A stretch of DNA of 64,000 nt from Candidatus Bathyarchaeota archaeon (GTDB taxonomy: Archaea > Thermoproteota > Bathyarchaeia > Bathyarchaeales > Bathycorpusculaceae): positions 1-64,000 of the forward strand of contig JAOAIX010000005.1 of assembly GCA_026414485.1 (NCBI GenBank), written 5' to 3'. The notes under the pieces are model-generated. The model was not told the origin of the DNA and made no database searches. It saw nothing but the letters and a program-made list of their open reading frames with translations. Both the position numbers and the translations under genes were made by a program. The first letter of the stretch is position 1. Each line of letters opens with the position of its first letter. Positions 56,857-64,000 of this stretch are shown here, piece after piece.

Positions 56857-58136
56857 AAGCTGTACTATTGGCTGCCGGTGAAGGCGTGAGACTTCTGCCG
56901 ATAACGGCTAGTCGACCCAAACATCTAATCCAAGTTGGTGGGAAACCCATCTTACAGCACTGTCTGGAAGCTTTGAAGTTATGCGGTATAACCGAAGTTG
57001 TTGTTGTGACTTACTACATGAGCGCCGCAATTCGTAGCTACTTCGGCGATGGCGCAAAATTCGGTTTTAAAATTAAATATGTAGAGCAATCAGCAGTTAT
57101 GGGTACTGGCAACGCTGTAGGCATTACAGAACCACACATAAAAGACGATTTTGTAGTGGTTTACGCTGACCTGCTTTTCGGGCAGCAAGCCCTCCAAGCA
57201 GTAATTGAAACCTACCACAAACAGCATAAACCTGCCGCCGTTATGGCAGTGGTTCCTGTTGACAAACCCGAAAACTATGGCATAATCGAGCTAACTAAAG
57301 AAAACCATGTTAAGCGTGTGATCGAAAAACCAAACTGCAAAGAAGCGCCCTCAAACTTAGCAAACGCAGGACTTTACATTTTCAGCAGCGAAATTTTTGA
57401 TGTACTTCGAAAGGTCAAAAAGTCTATTCGCGGAGAATACGAACTCACCGACGCCATTACCCTCCTGAGTGAAGCCAAAAAAACCGTTTTGGCAATTAAA
57501 ATTTCTAAAGACGACTGGTTTGACATCGGGCGTCCTTGGGATTTGTTGGACGCAAACGCTTGGACTCTCAAACGAATGGAACATAGGGTTCTGGGCAAGA
57601 TAGAGCAAGGTGCACACTTACTGGGTCCAGTAACGGTAGCTGAAACGGCGAGGGTGCGTTCTGGTGCTTACATTGAAGGTCCATGCTTCATAGATGAAGG
57701 CGCCGACGTGGGTCCAAACTGCTTCATAAGGCCATGCACCAGCATAGGTAAAAACTCGCGGATAGGCAACGCTTGCGAGATCAAAAACAGCATAATCATG
57801 GATGGCACTCACATAGGTCATCTGTCTTACGTGGGCGATAGCGTTCTATGCGAAAAATGCAATTTGGGCGCAGGAACCATAACAGCAAATCTACGTTTAG
57901 ATGATTGTACCGTGAAGATGATGATTAAAGACCAATTAATAGATACGGGGCGCCGAAAACTGGGCGCTATACTTGGTGACAATGTTAAAACTGGCGTTAA
58001 TTCTGTTTTAATGCCCGGTGTGAAAGTAGGCAACAATTGCTGCGTGGGTCCAAACGTCATTGTGGAGCGTGACTTAGCACCTGGAACGATGGCTATGTTA
58101 CAACAAAGTTTGGATAAAAAGAAAATATTGCCCTAA
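56853..58136 (+). CDS. Bifunctional sugar-1-phosphate nucleotidyltransferase/acetyltransferase (GlmU-like)
   Basis: A 427-residue protein. An N-terminal nucleotidyltransferase (KAVLLAAGEGVRLLPITASR, VVVYADLLFGQQAL, DDWFDIGRPWDLLDAN) is joined to a C-terminal left-handed beta-helix of hexapeptide repeats (LLGPVTVAETARVRSGAYIE, GAGTITANLRLDD). This is the layout of archaeal UDP-GlcNAc synthesis enzymes. It overlaps the mutase by ATGA. The product is probably UDP-GlcNAc for protein or lipid glycosylation. Confidence 0.9.
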   Translation: MKAVLLAAGEGVRLLPITASRPKHLIQVGGKPILQHCLEALKLCGITEVVVVTYYMSAAIRSYFGDGAKFGFKIKYVEQSAVMGTGNAVGITEPHIKDDFVVVYADLLFGQQALQAVIETYHKQHKPAAVMAVVPVDKPENYGIIELTKENHVKRVIEKPNCKEAPSNLANAGLYIFSSEIFDVLRKVKKSIRGEYELTDAITLLSEAKKTVLAIKISKDDWFDIGRPWDLLDANAWTLKRMEHRVLGKIEQGAHLLGPVTVAETARVRSGAYIEGPCFIDEGADVGPNCFIRPCTSIGKNSRIGNACEIKNSIIMDGTHIGHLSYVGDSVLCEKCNLGAGTITANLRLDDCTVKMMIKDQLIDTGRRKLGAILGDNVKTGVNSVLMPGVKVGNNCCVGPNVIVERDLAPGTMAMLQQSLDKKKILP

Positions 58137-58333
58137 ACAAGTAACTTTTGAGGGATCTTTGGTGTACAGCTTCACAGCAGTGACAGTTTTGTAGCTCAAT
58201 AATTATGTTTTGTGTTATGATTCATCTAAAACGGCTTCAGTGGAGCAAGACTGTTATGTGGCCGTGTTTTAAGACCGAGTTTTCCGCATCAACCTACGCT
58301 TTTAAAATACCCCCCCATCTTAATCATTTTTGG
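58137..58333. other. Convergent noncoding gap
   Basis: I see no gene or RNA. It lies between the convergent GlmU-like and DUF362 genes. A short C-run (ACCCCCCCA) at about 58310 and T-rich segments may end the two transcripts. Confidence 0.35.
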
Positions 58334-59359
58334 TTAATTAATCGTGATCATGTTAGGTTGTAAATCACCTGCTATTCCTAGGTCTTTTGCCTCTTTAACT
58401 TGAAGCATACAGTCTACATGTGAAGCTTCGTTTAGGCTTTTATAATCTGCCATGTAAAGAAACGCTGCGTCTATGGAAACAGGAGAATCGCTTGCGAATA
58501 TGCCGATATCTTTCATCATTATTTCTCCTGGGTTAGGCAGACAATCGCAGTAGCGGGCAATATCTTTCGCAAAGCTCACGTATGAAACTTTGTCTTTCTT
58601 GAACGTGGAGAGAACACCGTAAGCAGCCGATGCAAGGGCGCGACTCAGGTTTTCTTTATGAATAAATTTTATGGCATGCATTGGACAGGCTTCAATGCAT
58701 AGTGGACACCGCATGCACTGGGGGGAGGTGTTTTGGGCTTTCCCCTCGATAATTTCGGGTAAATGCATTTCACAGGTTTCTTTGCACACGCCGCATCCAC
58801 TACATTTTGCGTGGTCAATTTCTAAGCCTACAGTACGGTGCTGGCGCAGTTTACCAAGGTGAGACGTACAACCCATGCCCAAGTTTTTTATTGCGCCGCC
58901 AAATCCACTGAGTTCGTGGCCTTTATTGTGAGAGATGACTATCATGGCATCTGCCTCAGCTATGGCTCCTGAGACTTCAATTTCGTCTAATATGCCGACA
59001 GTCTTTACGACGCGATAGTTTTCACTTTTAAGTCCATCTGCAACAATGAAGGGTGCCATGTTGAAACCGTTGATTAGAGCCGTTATCATATGGTCGTAGG
59101 CATTGTATCTCCGCGCATGATAGTATGTGTTAGAGTCGGTGAGAAAAGGTTTGCCTCCGACTTCTTTGACTTTGCGAACTATCTCGTGCACAAAAAACGG
59201 TTGTACATAAAAGGGGTTGCCTAATTCACCGACGTGAAGTTTTATGGCGACGAGATCACCTTTTTGTATACAGTTAAATGTGCCTGCTTCTTCGTAGAGT
59301 TGTTCAGCTTTTTGAAGGAGATTATTGGAAGTGTTCCATGGAACAAAATATACCGCCAT
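58334..59359 (-). CDS. DUF362 domain protein with ferredoxin-like cluster motifs
   Basis: A 341-residue protein. The DUF362 core includes GDLVAIKLHVGELGNPFYVQ, GGKPFLTDSNTYY, and NKGHELSGFGGAIKNLGMGC. The ferredoxin part has CSGCGVCKETCEMHLPE and CMRCPLCIEACPMHAI, two 4Fe-4S motifs. The start is ATG 59359. Such proteins occur widely in anaerobes; the function is not established. It is transcribed alone, convergent with the GlmU-like gene. Confidence 0.85.
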   Translation of the reverse strand: MAVYFVPWNTSNNLLQKAEQLYEEAGTFNCIQKGDLVAIKLHVGELGNPFYVQPFFVHEIVRKVKEVGGKPFLTDSNTYYHARRYNAYDHMITALINGFNMAPFIVADGLKSENYRVVKTVGILDEIEVSGAIAEADAMIVISHNKGHELSGFGGAIKNLGMGCTSHLGKLRQHRTVGLEIDHAKCSGCGVCKETCEMHLPEIIEGKAQNTSPQCMRCPLCIEACPMHAIKFIHKENLSRALASAAYGVLSTFKKDKVSYVSFAKDIARYCDCLPNPGEIMMKDIGIFASDSPVSIDAAFLYMADYKSLNEASHVDCMLQVKEAKDLGIAGDLQPNMITIN

Positions 59360-59548
59360 TAATATTACCTCTGCAGTGAATTTCTATGACTATCCTGGTG
59401 CATTTAAAGACTTTTAGCTCTTAAGTCCAACTCTTTCATTTTGAGTTGGGCGTTTTTAGATAATAAATGGCTTTTTAACGCCGATTTTTTAAATAACAAT
59501 ATAAATAGTTGAACTGCACATTCCTTAAGGTTAGATGGAGGTTAAAAT

Positions 59549-59971
59549 GTGTCTTTAGCGCAAAGAAAATTCTTCACAGAAGTTGCAGCGCTGGCTGATA
59601 AACATGTAACGGTTATAACAACGACGGGTAAAAAGTTCACAGGTACACTTCTGGGCATTAACCCTGATAATCTAAGCCTCTGTATTGCTGAAGCGAAAGA
59701 TGAGACAGCCCAAGTTTCACATCGTCTGTTTCTTAACGGTAGTGTCGTAGCTCAAATTTCCAGTACAGAAAAACCCTTCGACTTAGCGGCGTTAGCTGCA
59801 AGGCTTGAAAAAGTTTTTCCCACTATGGTAAAACTCTACGAGGATAAAGGTTTCATATGGGTGATGGATAAAGTGAAGCTGACAGAACGTGGCGTTATAG
59901 AAGGTTCAGGTCCAGCGGCTGAACGCGTACAACGGGTTTACGAACAGTTCATGAGCGAAACCAAGGCTTAG
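59549..59971 (+). CDS. Sm-like protein with C-terminal extension (SmAP3-like)
   Basis: A 140-residue protein. Residues 1-75 are an Sm fold (HVTVITTTGKKFTGTLLGIN, LFLNGSVVAQIS). Residues 80-140 form an alpha/beta extension (LAARLEKVFPTMVKLYEDKG, FIWVMDKVKLTERGVIEGSG). This matches the crenarchaeal SmAP3 plan, where the tail expands the ring. GTG 59549. It overlaps the convergent PAC2 gene by four bases. It is the second Sm-type gene in the window. Confidence 0.85.
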   Translation: MSLAQRKFFTEVAALADKHVTVITTTGKKFTGTLLGINPDNLSLCIAEAKDETAQVSHRLFLNGSVVAQISSTEKPFDLAALAARLEKVFPTMVKLYEDKGFIWVMDKVKLTERGVIEGSGPAAERVQRVYEQFMSETKA

Positions 59972-60720
59972 ATGAACCAGCGTAGTGCTTGTTCTTCTTT
60001 TTTCTTTTCTTCTTGTATGTTTCTAACTAAACCGAAAGACTCTAGTTGTCTTTTGGTTTGCTCTGCCGCAAATTCAACGTTGGTCAAATCGACGTTTAGC
60101 TTCAGGAATTGGTTAAGCATGACTACCGCTTGTTTTGAGGCTGCAGCATCAGGGTACATGCCTAAGGTGTCGACGAGTAAAGCAAATCCTTTAATTTTCC
60201 TTATCCTGCCGATTCCTATGATTATACCTGCGATGCCAAAAATGTGCCCCACCATAATTTTGGTTCCTAAATCCAATACTTCTTTAAGTGTAGCTGGGTC
60301 TGTCGCTGCACTGTAAACTGCAGGCACACTGTCTACCTTCTCTTTTTTAAAGCCACCAATGCTGATTATGAGTCGGCATCCCAGTTCCTGAACTAAGTCT
60401 AAAACTTTGCCCACTAACTCGTATTGACCTACAGTAGTGAGCGCTTGTGTATTACCGTACCAGATGATGAGGTCGCGTCCGCCATCTTCACGTTTAACGT
60501 AGTATAGCTCGTTTATAGGTGACCTCGCAGTACCCTCGCTGGTTATAACAGCGAAGTCTTGAAAACTGGCAGATATTATTTCAGCGAATTTTACGGCTTT
60601 TAGTTCTCTTATGAGGTGTAAGGCAGTTATGTTGGCGACAAAACCAATGCCTGGTAACCCCTCTACGAGAACGGGGTTGTTCAGTTGAGGTTTTTCGTAG
60701 ATCTGGATTTTGCAGGCCAC
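59968..60720 (-). CDS. PAC2-family protein (proteasome assembly chaperone-like)
   Basis: A 250-residue PAC2 protein: NNPVLVEGLPGIGFVANITA, YVKREDGGRDLIIWYGNTQA and a glycine-rich GHIFGIAGIIIGIGRIRKIK. The C-terminal tail is a Glu/Lys-rich stretch ending RWFI, which resembles the proteasome-binding HbYX end with Phe in place of Tyr. Archaeal PbaA/PbaB proteins of this family bind the 20S proteasome. The role here is inferred. ATG 60720. Confidence 0.82.
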   Translation of the reverse strand: MACKIQIYEKPQLNNPVLVEGLPGIGFVANITALHLIRELKAVKFAEIISASFQDFAVITSEGTARSPINELYYVKREDGGRDLIIWYGNTQALTTVGQYELVGKVLDLVQELGCRLIISIGGFKKEKVDSVPAVYSAATDPATLKEVLDLGTKIMVGHIFGIAGIIIGIGRIRKIKGFALLVDTLGMYPDAAASKQAVVMLNQFLKLNVDLTNVEFAAEQTKRQLESFGLVRNIQEEKKKEEQALRWFI

Positions 60721-60793
60721 GAGGCTTCACCTGATGTGTGGGGTATTAGTGGGTTCGTGGTGATATAAGCATGACTAATTTCAACAGCTAAAT

Positions 60794-61444
60794 CTAGTTC
60801 AAGTGGACTTTAAGAAAAGACATGTTTTTCTGGACTACTTTTTCTGTGAACTTTATTTGAAAAGGTCGTGAATACAGTGGACTTTGGGTGACTATTGTAT
60901 GGAATTCTCCATTTTCTCCCAACGGGTCTACGCCTCGAGTTTCTGACAGGAATTTTTCTGCTGTCTGGTTACTAAGAGTGAAGCCCAGCCATTTTTCATC
61001 CATTTTTTCTGTGTCTACGCCTATAATGGTTGCCTTAAATTTGGAGTTTGCTTTTCCAAACATTTCTTTGAACAGTTCTAACGTATTTCTTTTCCAAAGT
61101 GGTTCAAGCAGCATTATGTTGCCTGCACTGTTGCATCTTTCCGTCAACCATTTTATGTGTTGTTCAACATTTATGTCGCCCGCCACAAGTGCCTCAATTT
61201 TTAGGTCTTTGAGTGCGGAAACAAGAGCTTTCCCTTCTTCATCCAGCTTCAAAAAAGTTAATGGCTTGTTCATGGCTTTGGCAAGTGTTCCCACCGATTC
61301 AGCGTTGACAGCATGGGGAGAGGCAAAACTGGGGATCTCATAGATTAAGTGCTCGACTTGTATGCCCTGTTTTTGAGCTGTCTGTATGGCGAAAACGGAT
61401 TCTTTTCCGCCTGAGAATAAACCTGCAGCCTTCACTTCAAACAC
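60794..61444 (-). CDS. Diphthine--ammonia ligase family (Dph6-like) ATP pyrophosphatase
   Basis: A 216-residue PP-loop amidase-ligase. The N-terminal GLFSGGKESVFAIQTA is the ATP-binding loop, and the family motif GVDPLGENGEFHTIV lies near residue 175. In archaea and eukaryotes Dph6 makes the last amidation of diphthamide on elongation factor 2. The length is typical. It is transcribed from ATG 61444, divergent from tgtA. Confidence 0.88.
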   Translation of the reverse strand: MFEVKAAGLFSGGKESVFAIQTAQKQGIQVEHLIYEIPSFASPHAVNAESVGTLAKAMNKPLTFLKLDEEGKALVSALKDLKIEALVAGDINVEQHIKWLTERCNSAGNIMLLEPLWKRNTLELFKEMFGKANSKFKATIIGVDTEKMDEKWLGFTLSNQTAEKFLSETRGVDPLGENGEFHTIVTQSPLYSRPFQIKFTEKVVQKNMSFLKVHLN

Positions 61445-61866
61445 CCTTTGCTTTGCTACTTCAGTAAATTCCTAAATAAATAACTGGCGTGATTGCCTGT
61501 AGTATACGCGGTTTTTGTTAATCCAACTGTAATAATAAGGTTTTAAATAACGGCGGATTTTTCAATATTTACTTCAAGTTCAACACTGCTAGAACCCAGC
61601 AAGCGACTTCCTCAATGGGATAAGACTATGCCGCTAGTGGCACCCAAATAATAATAGGTTTACAGTTTGCCTGAAATAATGAATCTAGCACAAAATGTCT
61701 ACTCCACTCGACCTAAATAAAAACCAACAACCACTGTTTCGCCGGCAATCAAACCCATTTGTAGAAGTGCCAAAATGTGAACTCAAATATAAAACAAACA
61801 ACAAAGTCCAAACTGAAAACAGATACTGTTTTCTACCAGCACGCCAACACAATCAATAGATTTGCA
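61445..61866. other. Divergent noncoding stretch with possible short ORF
   Basis: A 422-base gap between dph6-like and tgtA. An AT-rich ATAATAAGGTTTTAAATAAC at about 61531-61550 could be a TATA region. One open frame, ATG 61695 to TAG 61859 (54 residues, Asn/Gln-rich), ends eight bases before the tgtA ATG. It lacks a clear ribosome site and I do not believe it strongly. Nothing else is recognised. Confidence 0.35.
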
Positions 61867-63495
61867 ATGAGCTTCGAAGTCAAAGAAAAAGACCTGCTTG
61901 CAAGAATAGGTAAACTCAAAACTAAAACTGCCACAATAGAAACCCCCCTGCTATTCCCTGTAATAAACCCTAGCATCCAACCCATACCAACGCGACGCTT
62001 AAAGGAACACTTTGGCTTTGAAGCAATAATAACAAACGCCTACATCCTATACAAACGTTACAAAAACCAACCCATAGACCAAACATTGCACAAATTTCTG
62101 GACTTTAACGGCGCAATTATGACCGACTCAGGTGCATACCAAATCCTCGTCTATGGTAACGTCGCAATTAACCAAGCACAAATTGTCAACTACCAAGAAC
62201 AAATAAGCAGCGACATAGCCACTATACTTGATATTCCTACAGGATGGCACGTCAAAAAAGAACGAGCCAAACAAACGGTCGCAGAAACTATCAAGCGTGC
62301 CAAAGTTTTCTTCAAACAAAAAACCCGAAATGACATCCTCTGGGTTGGGCCAGTCCAAGGGGGAAAATACCTAGATCTTGTTGCGAAATCTGCCCAAGCT
62401 ATGAGGAAACTTCCCTTCCCCATTCACGCGCTGGGTAGCCCAACAGAGGTCATGGAAAGCTACCGCTATGATGTGCTGGTGGACATGATAATGACGGCTA
62501 AGATGAACCTCCCGCCTGATCGCCCTCTTCACCTCTTCGGTGCCGGTCATCCACACATGATGGCACTAGCAACAGCCCTAGGCTGCGACTTATTTGATTC
62601 AGCAGCATACGCCCTGTATGCTCGAGAAAACCGCTACATGACCGAAAACGGAACTTGGCGACTTGAAGAACTGAGCTACTTTCCGTGTCAATGCCCAAAA
62701 TGCGCCTCCTCAAACCCAAAAGCAGTTTTGGAGTTGCCCAAAAAAGAGAAGGAAATTTTCCTAGCGGAACACAACCTGCATGTCTGTGTTGCTGAACTAA
62801 AACGTATCAAACAATCTATTCGTGACGGGCGGCTCTGGGAACACGTCGAAATGAGAGCTCACGCTCATCCCACGCTTCTTTCGGCTTTGAAACGTGTTAA
62901 AGACTACAGGGACTTCGTAGAAAAATACAGTCCGGCAACTAAACCTAGTGGCCTATTCTTCTTTGGAGCTGTCGACTTACCTCGTCCAGAAGTAGTTCGT
63001 CACGAAAAACGTCTCCGAGAAAACTATCTGCCGCCTGAAAACGTAAAAGTTCTTCTGTTGACGCCGCAAACTCGAACTAAACCTTTTCAGAAATCAGTAG
63101 AATTCAAAAAAATTCGTCAAGTCATAGCACGCGCCGAACAAAATCCCTCTGCTAAAAAAGTTCACGTGTGCTTTTATGTTGCACCTTTCGGTGTGGTTCC
63201 GATTGAATTAACCGAGGTTTACCCACTTTCACAGCATGAAGCAGTGACACCTCTAGATCAAGAGACAATCCTACATGTTGCCAGGCAGGTTGGCGATTAC
63301 ATAAAACGCGCTAATTATCAATCAGTGGTGTTGATCAACGACTCTGAAAACTGGAACAGCACCATCCAAAAAGCCTGCAAAGCAGCCTGCAAAAACAAAA
63401 ATGTACCTTTTGTCTCACTTACGACTAAAGTGTTTGACAGAAAAGACATTTTAACTTCATTAGAGAACATTCTGAAGAATAATCTGAGCGAATAA
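61867..63495 (+). CDS. tgtA: tRNA-guanine(15) transglycosylase (archaeosine synthesis)
   Basis: A 542-residue enzyme that swaps guanine-15 in the D-loop of tRNA for preQ0. The catalytic TIM barrel shows MTDSGAYQILVYG with the nucleophile region, GPVQGGKYLDLVAKSA, HLFGAGHPHMMALATALG and the catalytic DLFDSAAYALYARE. The zinc ligands CQCPKCASS are followed by a C-terminal domain (KVLLLTPQTRTKPF, VHVCFYVAPFGVVPIELTE) of the DUF5591 kind, with no PUA domain visible. ATG 61867 (MSFEVKEKDL) is preferred; an in-frame ATG at 61777 adds 30 residues. Confidence 0.93.
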   Translation: MSFEVKEKDLLARIGKLKTKTATIETPLLFPVINPSIQPIPTRRLKEHFGFEAIITNAYILYKRYKNQPIDQTLHKFLDFNGAIMTDSGAYQILVYGNVAINQAQIVNYQEQISSDIATILDIPTGWHVKKERAKQTVAETIKRAKVFFKQKTRNDILWVGPVQGGKYLDLVAKSAQAMRKLPFPIHALGSPTEVMESYRYDVLVDMIMTAKMNLPPDRPLHLFGAGHPHMMALATALGCDLFDSAAYALYARENRYMTENGTWRLEELSYFPCQCPKCASSNPKAVLELPKKEKEIFLAEHNLHVCVAELKRIKQSIRDGRLWEHVEMRAHAHPTLLSALKRVKDYRDFVEKYSPATKPSGLFFFGAVDLPRPEVVRHEKRLRENYLPPENVKVLLLTPQTRTKPFQKSVEFKKIRQVIARAEQNPSAKKVHVCFYVAPFGVVPIELTEVYPLSQHEAVTPLDQETILHVARQVGDYIKRANYQSVVLINDSENWNSTIQKACKAACKNKNVPFVSLTTKVFDRKDILTSLENILKNNLSE

Positions 63496-63497
63496 CT

Positions 63498-64000
63498 TTG
63501 ATACGAGCAGATCTGCATATCCACACCACATTTTCCGACGACTCTAAAACCACCCCAAAAGATCTAATTGAAAAACTTGTAGCTCACCCCTCTGTGAAAG
63601 TAGCAGCTGTAACCGACCACGATTCTATTAAGGGCATAGACCCAGTGCGACGTCTCGCTAAACCATATTCTGACATTCTAATAATTCCAGGCGTTGAAAT
63701 CAGCACGCCCGAAGGTGATATACTAGTTTTGGGTGCAGAGGAGCTTCCGCCCAAACCGTGGACCGTGCAAACCGTGGTTGACTTCGCCAAGGATCACTCA
63801 TACGTCAGCGTTGCAGCTCACCCCTTCCGTGAATGGGGACTCGGTGAGCTAACTATGACGAGTAACGTGGACGCCATAGAAGTTCTCAACGGCTCGTCTT
63901 CTGCGCAAGCTAACAAACAAGCTGTTGAACTGGCAAAGACCATGAAACTACCAGGCGTCGCTGGTAGCGATTCACATCAACCCTCAGAACTTTACAGTGT
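63498..64000 (+). CDS. PHP-domain phosphoesterase (cut by window end)
   Basis: A protein of the polymerase-and-histidinol-phosphatase family, cut by the window end at about 167 residues. The metal-binding RADLHIHTTFSDDSK is at the start, AVTDHDSIKGID follows, GVEISTPEGDILVLG is typical, then AAHPFREWG and GVAGSDSHQPSEL near the cut. It likely hydrolyses a phosphoester. The start is TTG 63498, two bases after the tgtA stop, so it is probably co-transcribed. Confidence 0.88.
   Translation, partial: MIRADLHIHTTFSDDSKTTPKDLIEKLVAHPSVKVAAVTDHDSIKGIDPVRRLAKPYSDILIIPGVEISTPEGDILVLGAEELPPKPWTVQTVVDFAKDHSYVSVAAHPFREWGLGELTMTSNVDAIEVLNGSSSAQANKQAVELAKTMKLPGVAGSDSHQPSELYS

Noticed and set aside
59332-59348. 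A perfect TGTTCCATGGAACA palindrome matching the GGAACA half-sites
   Set aside because: It lies within the first codons of the DUF362 gene (residues VPWNT) and is explained by coding sequence; an operator there is possible but not supported.
61695-61859. A 54-residue open frame before tgtA
   Set aside because: No ribosome site, Asn/Gln-rich low-information sequence, no recognised homolog; more likely AT-rich leader.
1-64000. CRISPR arrays, insertion sequences, integrases, tRNA and rRNA genes
   Set aside because: I looked for regularly spaced repeats, transposase motifs, terminal repeats and cloverleaf signals by eye and found none; the region reads as stable chromosome. A tRNA with intron could still escape notice.

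Overview
This window looks like a chromosomal segment of an archaeon of the TACK group. Supporting genes are archaeal eL15 and eL13 ribosomal proteins, the protein subunits of archaeal RNase P (Rpp30 and Pop5), two Sm-like proteins, Rio2 kinase, archaeosine tRNA-guanine transglycosylase, geranylgeranyl reductase for ether lipids, an archaeal asparagine synthetase and archaeal type IV pilus genes with a prepilin peptidase. A zinc-ferredoxin like that of Sulfolobus and the eL13 gene fit TACK. Bathyarchaeia is my best guess, but it is inferred from gene content only. Base composition is moderate, TTG and GTG starts are common, and many genes have TATA-like promoters and short leaders. I see no rRNA, tRNA, CRISPR array, insertion sequence or prophage.

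Region 1 (1-9.4 kb) is dominated by redox and oxidative-stress genes. It holds an orphan immunity-like protein, an ArsR regulator with a clear palindromic operator heading an Fe-S protein operon, a peroxiredoxin, endonuclease III, and a glutaredoxin plus ferredoxin:thioredoxin reductase pair. A flavin disulfide reductase, a primase-like protein, Zn-ferredoxin, superoxide dismutase and rubrerythrin follow. Region 2 (9.5-20.5 kb) holds a DNA glycosylase, an ABC exporter, ThiI (with an apparent ACG start), Rio2, an Sm protein, a coiled-coil membrane protein, twin glycosyltransferases, a HypE-like protein, an ECF transporter S subunit (apparent CTG start), and a threonine-synthase-like protein with Arg at the usual PLP-lysine position fused to a winged helix.

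Region 3 (20.7-32 kb) is core information processing and metabolism. It has the eL15-eL13-RNA binding-Rpp30-Pop5 operon, a homocitrate/isopropylmalate synthase-like enzyme and NfeD-stomatin. A ferredoxin-GGR pair is divergent from an HxlR regulator, and an Lrp/AsnC regulator is divergent from asparagine synthetase and GTP-PEPCK.

Region 4 (32-54 kb) is the cell-surface and accessory part. It has two paralogous RHH-like proteins, a large secreted S-layer or stalk-type protein with a coiled-coil stem and membrane anchor, a winged-helix protein, and an unrecognised coiled-coil plus AAA+ ATPase pair. A complete but unusual type IV pilus locus follows: ATPase, membrane platform, five secreted or anchored subunits including one of 1098 residues, and its own prepilin peptidase. 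Region 5 (54-64 kb) holds sugar-nucleotide genes (PfkB kinase, GlmM-like, GlmU-like), which could feed glycosylation of these surface proteins, then a DUF362 ferredoxin-like protein, SmAP3-like, PAC2, Dph6-like, TgtA and a partial PHP phosphoesterase.

The items most worth following are the coiled-coil/AAA+ pair, the PLP-fold/winged-helix fusion, the non-canonical start codons, the pilus locus, and the shared GGAACA-type inverted repeats.
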